DNA of 10,348 nucleotides from Streptomyces katrae (GTDB lineage: Bacteria > Actinomycetota > Actinomycetes > Streptomycetales > Streptomycetaceae): contig NZ_JZWV01000518.1 in NCBI RefSeq assembly GCF_000966975.1, positions 1-10,348 on the forward strand, read 5' to 3'. Positions 6,644 to 10,348 of the stretch are shown here, in pieces. Position 1 is the stretch's first letter; each line of letters starts with the position of its first letter. The translations under genes were made by a program, and so were the position numbers. The notes under the pieces were generated by a model that searched no databases, was not told the origin of the DNA, and was given only the letters and a program-made list of their open reading frames with translations.

Positions 6644-7084
6644 TCAGGGGGTCCAGTACTTGGCGAGGGCCCCTTCCCGGTACGGGGCGGGACTGACGCT
6701 GAGGTCGCCGGCGAAGGGGCGGTCCAGGACGAAGACCAGGAGCAGGCTGAAGCCGACGAGCCCGGCGACCGAGGCGACGAACAGGATCTGGACCCTCAGC
6801 TTGCGCAGCCCGTAGAGGAACGTGAGCGGGATCAGGACCACCGCACCGCCGAAGGCCAGGGCCTGGAGCAGGGGCGGCAGTTCCCGGCGTGCCATGGTGA
6901 GGCGGGCGCGGCGCTGTGAGGCGACGTCGTTTAGGTGGCCGACGGCCTGCTCGTAGAAGACCTGCTCCCCCTGCCCCTTGGGGTCGTACGTCTGGAGCGC
7001 TCGGAACGCGTCCTGCAGATGGCTTTCCGTGGCCCCGTAGCTGGGTCCGGAGGAAGCACCCCGAAACGCCCGCTTCCAAGGGCC
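6644..7084 (-). pseudogene. 5'-truncated remnant of a DUF4239 (bestrophin-like) membrane protein
   Basis: The minus-strand frame ending at 6644 gives the C-terminal half of a DUF4239 protein. It has a helical soluble stretch (LQDAFRALQTYDP, VFYEQAVGHLNDVASQRR-RL), a hydrophobic helix (LLQALAFGGAVVLIPLTFLYG), a second one (ILFVASVAGLVGFSLLLVFVL), and the family-typical DRPFAGDLSVSP ending. Full-length members, as I know them, are about 250 residues with two further N-terminal membrane helices. Those are absent, and there is no room for them, because thymidine kinase ends only about 95 bp upstream. Family-like sequence fades near 7084. No start with a ribosome binding site is seen; a GTG at 7111 lies in a hairpin arm. 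I read this as a decayed or truncated gene. A short functional variant is less likely. Confidence 0.6.
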
Positions 7085-7100
7085 GGTACGGGCACACGCG

Positions 7101-7125
7101 AAAACGTTCACTCCACCGAGTGAAG
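7101..7125 (-). terminator. Hairpin plus TTTT downstream of thymidine kinase
   Basis: A perfect 7-bp inverted repeat (TTCACTC 7107-7113, GAGTGAA 7118-7124) encloses a 4-nt loop. Read on the minus strand it is followed after two bases by TTTT (7104-7101). It stands about 50 nt past the tdk stop and is AT-richer than its surroundings, which suits an intrinsic terminator for the right-hand operon. The repeat also contains TCAC...GTGA halves, so a regulator site is an alternative. Confidence 0.5.
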
Positions 7126-7130
7126 CCCGG

Positions 7131-7150
7131 ACCCGGGATCCAGCCCGGGT
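7131..7150 (-). terminator. Second hairpin downstream of thymidine kinase
   Basis: ACCCGGG and CCCGGGT form a perfect 7-bp stem with a 6-nt loop, lying 27 nt after the tdk stop and just before the TTTT-bearing hairpin. Read together on the minus strand, they look like tandem terminator stems. Confidence 0.45.
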
Positions 7151-7176
7151 GGCGGCGGCGCCGGAAAAGGGCTCGC

Positions 7177-7827
7177 TCAGGCGCTGTTGACGGGGAGGAC
7201 GTCCGGGGAGAGGGCACCCGCGTGGGCCGAGGCGCTCGTCATCTGCCGGCGGTGGTGGCGGCGGCACAGGACCTCGTAGCCGATCTCCTCCGCCGGCCGG
7301 TTGACGTCCCCGACCACCACCTGGGCGCCCTCGACCACCATGACCCCGCCCACCGTACGGGCGTTGTGCGTGGCCCGGGCCCCGCACCAGCACAGGGCCT
7401 CGACCTGGAGCTGTTCGATCCGGTCGGCCAGCTCGATCAGCCGCTGGGAGCCGGGGAAGAGCTTGGTGCGGAAGTCGGTGGTGATGCCGAAGGCGAAGAC
7501 GTCCATGTCGAGGTCGTCGACGATGCGCGCCAGCTGGTCGATCTGCTCGGGCGCGAGGAACTGCGCCTCGTCCACGATCACGTAGTCGGCCTTGCCGCCC
7601 TTGGACAGCAGCTCCACCAGGTACGCGTACAGGTCCATGCCCTCGGCGGCCTCGACCGCCTCGGTCACCAGGCCCAGCCGGGAGGAGATCTTGCCTTCGC
7701 CCGCCCGGTCGTCGCGCGTGAAGATCACGCCCTGGAGTCCGCGGGCGGAGCGGTTGTGGCCGATCTGGAGAGCCAGTGTGCTCTTTCCGCAGTCCATCGT
7801 TCCGGAGAAGAACACCAGCTCGGGCAT
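7177..7827 (-). CDS. tdk: Thymidine kinase (type II, cytosolic)
   Basis: This enzyme phosphorylates thymidine to dTMP with ATP in the salvage pathway. The 216-residue protein has the P-loop GTMDCGKST (9-17), the Walker B/catalytic DEAQF (Glu87 as base), and GITTDFRTKLFPGS (114-127), the counterpart of the GLRTDFR segment. A C-terminal zinc-lasso domain carries Cys146, Cys148, Cys188 and His191. The first cysteine pair is spaced C-x-C rather than the C-x2-C I know from the E. coli enzyme. The ATG at 7827 gives the canonical MPELVFFSG start, although the ribosome binding site is poor (AAAGG about 12 nt away). It lies 53 bp behind the phosphodiesterase gene on the same strand and is probably the last gene of that operon, with two hairpins after it. 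About 25 C-terminal residues beyond the zinc site are variable. Confidence 0.96.
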   Translation of the reverse strand: MPELVFFSGTMDCGKSTLALQIGHNRSARGLQGVIFTRDDRAGEGKISSRLGLVTEAVEAAEGMDLYAYLVELLSKGGKADYVIVDEAQFLAPEQIDQLARIVDDLDMDVFAFGITTDFRTKLFPGSQRLIELADRIEQLQVEALCWCGARATHNARTVGGVMVVEGAQVVVGDVNRPAEEIGYEVLCRRHHRRQMTSASAHAGALSPDVLPVNSA

Positions 7828-7853
7828 GGGAGGTACAGGACCTTTCGGGTCGT

Positions 7854-7879
7854 GGGGGGTGAAGGAGGGGTGGGTGGGG
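7854..7879 (+). other. Four-run G tract (possible G-quadruplex) before tdk
   Basis: Runs of six, four, three and four G with loops of 7, 1 and 1 nt lie on the plus strand, the template strand for tdk. They fill about half of the 53-bp gap between the phosphodiesterase stop and the tdk start. This meets the usual sequence rule for an intramolecular G-quadruplex and could affect transcription into tdk. Confidence 0.5.
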
Positions 7880-7880
7880 C

Positions 7881-9098
7881 TCAGGTGCGGACTTCGAGGA
7901 GCGGGACCAGCTGTTCCGCCGCCGTCATGGAGCCGTGCATGCCGGTGAGGGCCGACTCGTTGGGCTCGTTGCGGGAGGCGGTGATCGCGACGTCGGCCTG
8001 GGCCGCGGCTATCGCCGCGGCTATCACGTCGCCGATCCGGCCGAGGACCCGTTCGTCGCACTCCCCCGGCGCCCCGAACCAGCCGAGCTCCAGGGCCTCT
8101 TCGCGGCTCGCGACCCAGAAGCGGTCGCCGAGCACCTCGCGCCAGACGGTCAGCACGTCGGCCTCGGCGCCGGGCACCGCGTAGACGTGCCGGGCCCGGC
8201 CCTCGCCGCCGAGCAGGGCGACTCCCGCGCCCAGCTCCCAGTCCTCGTCGAAGTCGATGCGGGAGTCCTCGTCGAAGGGGACGTCCACCATGCCGTGGTC
8301 GGCGGTCACGTACAGCGCGGTGCGCGGCGGCAGCTGCTCGGCGAGGCGCTGCACGAGCCGGTCGACGTACATGAGCTGGCCGCGCCAGGCGTCGGAGTCC
8401 ACGCCGTGGCGGTGTCCGGCCCCGTCGAGCTCGCTGTAGTACGTGTAGACGAGGGAGCGCTCTCCGGCCGCGAGCTGGATCGCGGCGAGGTCCATCCGCT
8501 CCTCGCCGGTCATCCGGCCGTGGAAGGTGCCGCCGCTGAGGGCGATCTGGGTGAGCGGGGTGCTCTGGAAGTTCGGGGCGGAGACCTGGGCGGTGTGCAC
8601 GCCCGCGGCGTCGGCGAGCTGGAAGACCGTCGGGTACGGCTGCCAGGGCTTCGGCGGGGTCCACGGCTGCCAGCGGAGCTGGTTCATCAGCTCGCCGGAG
8701 GCCGGGTTGCGCACGGCGTAGCCGGGCAGGCCGTGCCGGGCGGGCGGCAGGCCGGTGCCGACGGAGGCCAGCGAGGTGGCGGTGGTCGCGGGGAAGCCCG
8801 CGGTGAGCGGCCGGCCGGTGCCGCCGCGCGAGCTCGCGAGGAGGGAGGTCAGGAAGGGGGCGTACTCGGGGTGCGCCTTGATCTGCTCCCAGCCCATGCC
8901 GTCGACGAGGAAGACGCAGTTGCGGTCGGCGGGGGTCAGCTCGGCGATCCCGGCGGTGAGCCCGGGCACGCCCTGGCCCGCCGCCAGGGTCGGCAGCAGG
9001 TCGGCGAGCGAGCCGGTTCCGTAGTGCGGGACCGGGGCGCCGGCGAGGTCGAGGAGATCCGGCTCGTCCTGCCAGTTCGGCGGCGCGGAGTACGACAT
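7881..9098 (-). CDS. Alkaline-phosphatase-superfamily nucleotide pyrophosphatase/phosphodiesterase
   Basis: This 405-residue enzyme belongs to the metal-dependent type I phosphodiesterase group. Two-metal ligands are visible in order: Asp66 (FLVDGMGW), a Thr105 nucleophile within FPATTATSLASVGTG, Asp225 and His229 (DGAGHRHG), Asp267-His268 (TADHGM) and His388 (MHGS). It therefore should cleave phosphodiester or phosphoanhydride bonds; the substrate is unknown. No signal peptide or anchor is seen, so it appears cytoplasmic, unlike many relatives. The ATG at 9098 shares one base with the stop of the DUF5998 gene (TGATG), which implies translational coupling; no separate ribosome binding site is evident. 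A TTG one codon upstream is possible but not preferred. The constant DUF5998 - phosphodiesterase - tdk order suggests a nucleotide-related role, which is an inference. Confidence 0.93.
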   Translation of the reverse strand: MSYSAPPNWQDEPDLLDLAGAPVPHYGTGSLADLLPTLAAGQGVPGLTAGIAELTPADRNCVFLVDGMGWEQIKAHPEYAPFLTSLLASSRGGTGRPLTAGFPATTATSLASVGTGLPPARHGLPGYAVRNPASGELMNQLRWQPWTPPKPWQPYPTVFQLADAAGVHTAQVSAPNFQSTPLTQIALSGGTFHGRMTGEERMDLAAIQLAAGERSLVYTYYSELDGAGHRHGVDSDAWRGQLMYVDRLVQRLAEQLPPRTALYVTADHGMVDVPFDEDSRIDFDEDWELGAGVALLGGEGRARHVYAVPGAEADVLTVWREVLGDRFWVASREEALELGWFGAPGECDERVLGRIGDVIAAAIAAAQADVAITASRNEPNESALTGMHGSMTAAEQLVPLLEVRT

Positions 9099-9685
9099 CA
9101 ACGGGCGGTGGCCGCGGTGGCCTCGGACAGGGCCTGGGCGAAGAGCAGCGTCTGGCGGACCGTCTCGGGGCCGTCGCCGGCCTCGCTGACGCGGAGGCTG
9201 AGGTCGTCGGCGGTGGAGTTGCCGGTGTATCCGTGGTCGGAGTCGCAGTTGGGGTCGCCGCAGGCGGCGGGCTCCAGGTCGATGCGCGAGACCGCGCCCC
9301 AGCCGATGGTCAGGACGACCTCGCGGGGCAGCTGGCCGGGGGTATAGGACTCCGGGTTGGCGACGACGCGGCTGAGCACCACCGAGGAGATGGAGCCGAG
9401 CTTGACCGACTCGGTGGAGGTGGTCGCGTACGGGGACGGGGACCCGGCGTCGGCGGCCTGCTCGTCGGTGTGGCTGACGATGAACCGGTTGTCGGTGAGG
9501 ACCAGCACGGTCACGTGCCGGCGGACCTCGTTGGAGTCGAAGGTGGTCTCCTGGTGGACCACGTACGACGAGACCGGCTCGCCGCCCACCGCGGCCTCCA
9601 CGGCCTCGGCCACGAGGGCCGGGTAGTAGCCGCTGCGCTCGATCGCCGCGCGCAGCCCCTGGGTCGTCGTACCGGATTTCGCCAT
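9098..9685 (-). CDS. DUF5998-family protein
   Basis: I recognise this as the actinobacterial DUF5998 family, of unknown function. It is 195 residues from the chosen start. It has an N-terminal helical part (LRAAIERSGYYPALVAEAVEAAV), a beta-rich middle (YVVHQETTFD, VTVLVLTDNRFIVSHTDE, SVKLGSISSVVLSRVV) that resembles a PH-like sheet, and a CGDPNCDSDHGYTG loop (142-155). Cys142, Cys147 and His151 of that loop could bind a metal. It ends in a long helix (ETVRQTLLFAQALSEAT). I prefer the ATG at 9685 because AGGA lies 8 nt upstream. The ATG at 9694 has AGG directly against it. A TAGGAT also lies 7 nt before 9685 and could be a leaderless-type -10. The gene overlaps the phosphodiesterase gene by one base and lies 47 bp behind the acyl-CoA synthetase-like gene. 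Confidence 0.85.
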   Translation of the reverse strand: MAKSGTTTQGLRAAIERSGYYPALVAEAVEAAVGGEPVSSYVVHQETTFDSNEVRRHVTVLVLTDNRFIVSHTDEQAADAGSPSPYATTSTESVKLGSISSVVLSRVVANPESYTPGQLPREVVLTIGWGAVSRIDLEPAACGDPNCDSDHGYTGNSTADDLSLRVSEAGDGPETVRQTLLFAQALSEATAATAR

Positions 9686-9692
9686 GAGGTCC

Positions 9693-9698
9693 ATCCTA
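9693..9698 (-). promoter_or_regulatory. Candidate -10 box / ribosome binding site before the DUF5998 gene
   Basis: The minus strand reads TAGGAT, a full match to TANNNT, ending 7 nt before the ATG at 9685. This is the spacing expected if transcription starts at or next to the A of that ATG (leaderless). The same bases contain AGGA, usable as a Shine-Dalgarno if transcription comes from upstream. No good -35 is seen (GTAGGG at the right distance). Confidence 0.35.
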
Positions 9699-9732
9699 AG
9701 GCCCGTACGGGGTCCCCCTACCTGCCCGTCGT

Positions 9733-10348
9733 TCAGTAGCTGGGCAGGGTCCGCGGTCCGAGGTCGGTCCGCGCGGGCGGGTGGGCGACCCGCACGGTGG
9801 CGCTGAGCACGGAGAGGCCCTCCGTGGCGACGACGACCGGCTCCAGGGAGATTCCGGTCACTTCGGGGTGGTCGTCCACCAGCCGGGACAGCCGCAGGAG
9901 CAGTTCCTCCAGGGCGGGGGTGTCGACGGGGTCGCTGCCGCGCCAGCCGAAGAGGAGGGGTGCGGCGCGCAGGGCGCGGACCAGTCCGGCGGCGTCGCGG
10001 TCGGTGGCGGGGACCAGGCGGTGCGCGGTGTCCCCGAGCAGCTCGGAGGGGACCCCGGCGAGCCCGAAGGAGAGGACGGCGCCGGCGGCGGGGTCGACGA
10101 CGGCGCGGACGACGGTGTCCACCCCGCGCGGGGCCATCGACTGGACGACGGGCAGCAGCTCGGAGGGCTTGCCGAGGGCCTCGGTGAGCTCCTCGTAGGA
10201 GCGCCGCAGCTCGGCCTCGGTGGTGAGGTCCAGGCGTACGCCGCCCAGGTCGGCGCGGTGGCGCAGGTGCGGGGCGGTGGTCTTGAGGGCGACGGGGTAG
10301 CCGAGGACCCCGGCCGCGCGGACGGCGGCGTCGGCGCTGGGGGCGGGG
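9733..10348 (-). CDS. C-terminal ATP-grasp part of GNAT / ADP-forming acyl-CoA synthetase-like protein (partial)
   Basis: The gene enters from beyond the right edge; 204 complete codons and the stop are present. The visible part matches the ATP-grasp (beta-subunit-like) domain of NDP-forming acetyl-CoA synthetases: AGVLGYPVALKT, then HLRHRADLGGVRLDL, LLPVVQSMAPRGVDTVVRAVVDPAAGAVLSFGLAG, and a C-terminal LEELLLRLSRLVDDHPEV...LEPVVV. In Streptomyces such domains usually sit in about 1000-residue proteins carrying a GNAT domain, the Pat-type protein lysine acetyltransferases. The GNAT part is outside the window, so that is inference. The HK pair of active synthetases reads HR here, in keeping with a regulatory rather than catalytic domain. 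The reading frame runs to the window end without a stop, so an ATG at 10137 is internal. It ends 47 bp before the DUF5998 gene. Confidence 0.85.
   Translation of the reverse strand, partial: PAPSADAAVRAAGVLGYPVALKTTAPHLRHRADLGGVRLDLTTEAELRRSYEELTEALGKPSELLPVVQSMAPRGVDTVVRAVVDPAAGAVLSFGLAGVPSELLGDTAHRLVPATDRDAAGLVRALRAAPLLFGWRGSDPVDTPALEELLLRLSRLVDDHPEVTGISLEPVVVATEGLSVLSATVRVAHPPARTDLGPRTLPSY

Noticed and set aside
6438..7217. Minus-strand 259-codon frame between the antiporter and tdk
   Set aside because: The translation is P/R/G-rich and out of frame with the recognisable DUF4239 remnant, so it is a shadow.
7935..9347. Plus-strand open frame of 470 codons opposite the phosphodiesterase and DUF5998 genes
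   Set aside because: Composition is G/A/V/H/R-rich with no recognisable fold, and both genes on the other strand carry full catalytic or family motifs.
9733..10137. Separate small gene starting at the ATG at 10137
   Set aside because: The frame continues without a stop to the window edge and the upstream residues (LGYPVALK, DLGGV) belong to the same ATP-grasp domain.
1..10348. CRISPR array, tRNA/rRNA, insertion sequence or attachment site
   Set aside because: No regular spaced repeats, no tRNA-like cloverleaf, no transposase or terminal repeat was seen on either strand by eye.

Overview
The window reads as chromosomal DNA of a Streptomyces-like, very GC-rich actinomycete. Codon third positions are almost all G or C, one start is GTG, genes are packed with short overlaps, and the protein families (PadR plus SGNH hydrolase, DUF5998, type II thymidine kinase, GNAT/acyl-CoA synthetase C-terminus) are typical of that group. 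All calls were made by reading; no database search was run.

Left block (about 1-1864): a PadR-type repressor and an SGNH/GDSL hydrolase lie on the minus strand and overlap. A divergent NTF2/SnoaL-like gene lies on the plus strand. A nearly perfect 32-bp palindrome sits in the 92-bp divergent gap and is the obvious operator for both directions.

Middle block (1872-6441, all minus strand): a CPA2-type cation/proton antiporter, then an 899-residue P-loop ATPase with a helical repeat C-terminus that resembles the large LuxR-type (LAL) regulators but has no visible DNA-binding domain. A QueD-type 6-carboxytetrahydropterin synthase follows, whose GTG start overlaps the ATPase end. QueD is the entry enzyme of 7-deazapurine synthesis, yet no queE, queC, folE or tgt partner is present. 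Transporter, regulator and pterin enzyme together could be the edge or remnant of a 7-deazapurine (toyocamycin-like) locus, or a small regulated module feeding genes elsewhere.

Junction (6442-7176): a 5'-truncated DUF4239 membrane-protein remnant and two perfect hairpins, one followed by TTTT. This looks like the seam between the accessory left part and the conserved right part.

Right block (7177-10348, all minus strand): the C-terminal ATP-grasp part of a GNAT/acyl-CoA synthetase protein (cut by the window edge), a DUF5998 protein, an alkaline-phosphatase-superfamily phosphodiesterase and thymidine kinase. Spacing is tight (47 bp, 1-nt overlap, 53 bp), so at least the last three are likely one operon of housekeeping character. 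No tRNA, rRNA, CRISPR array or insertion sequence was seen.
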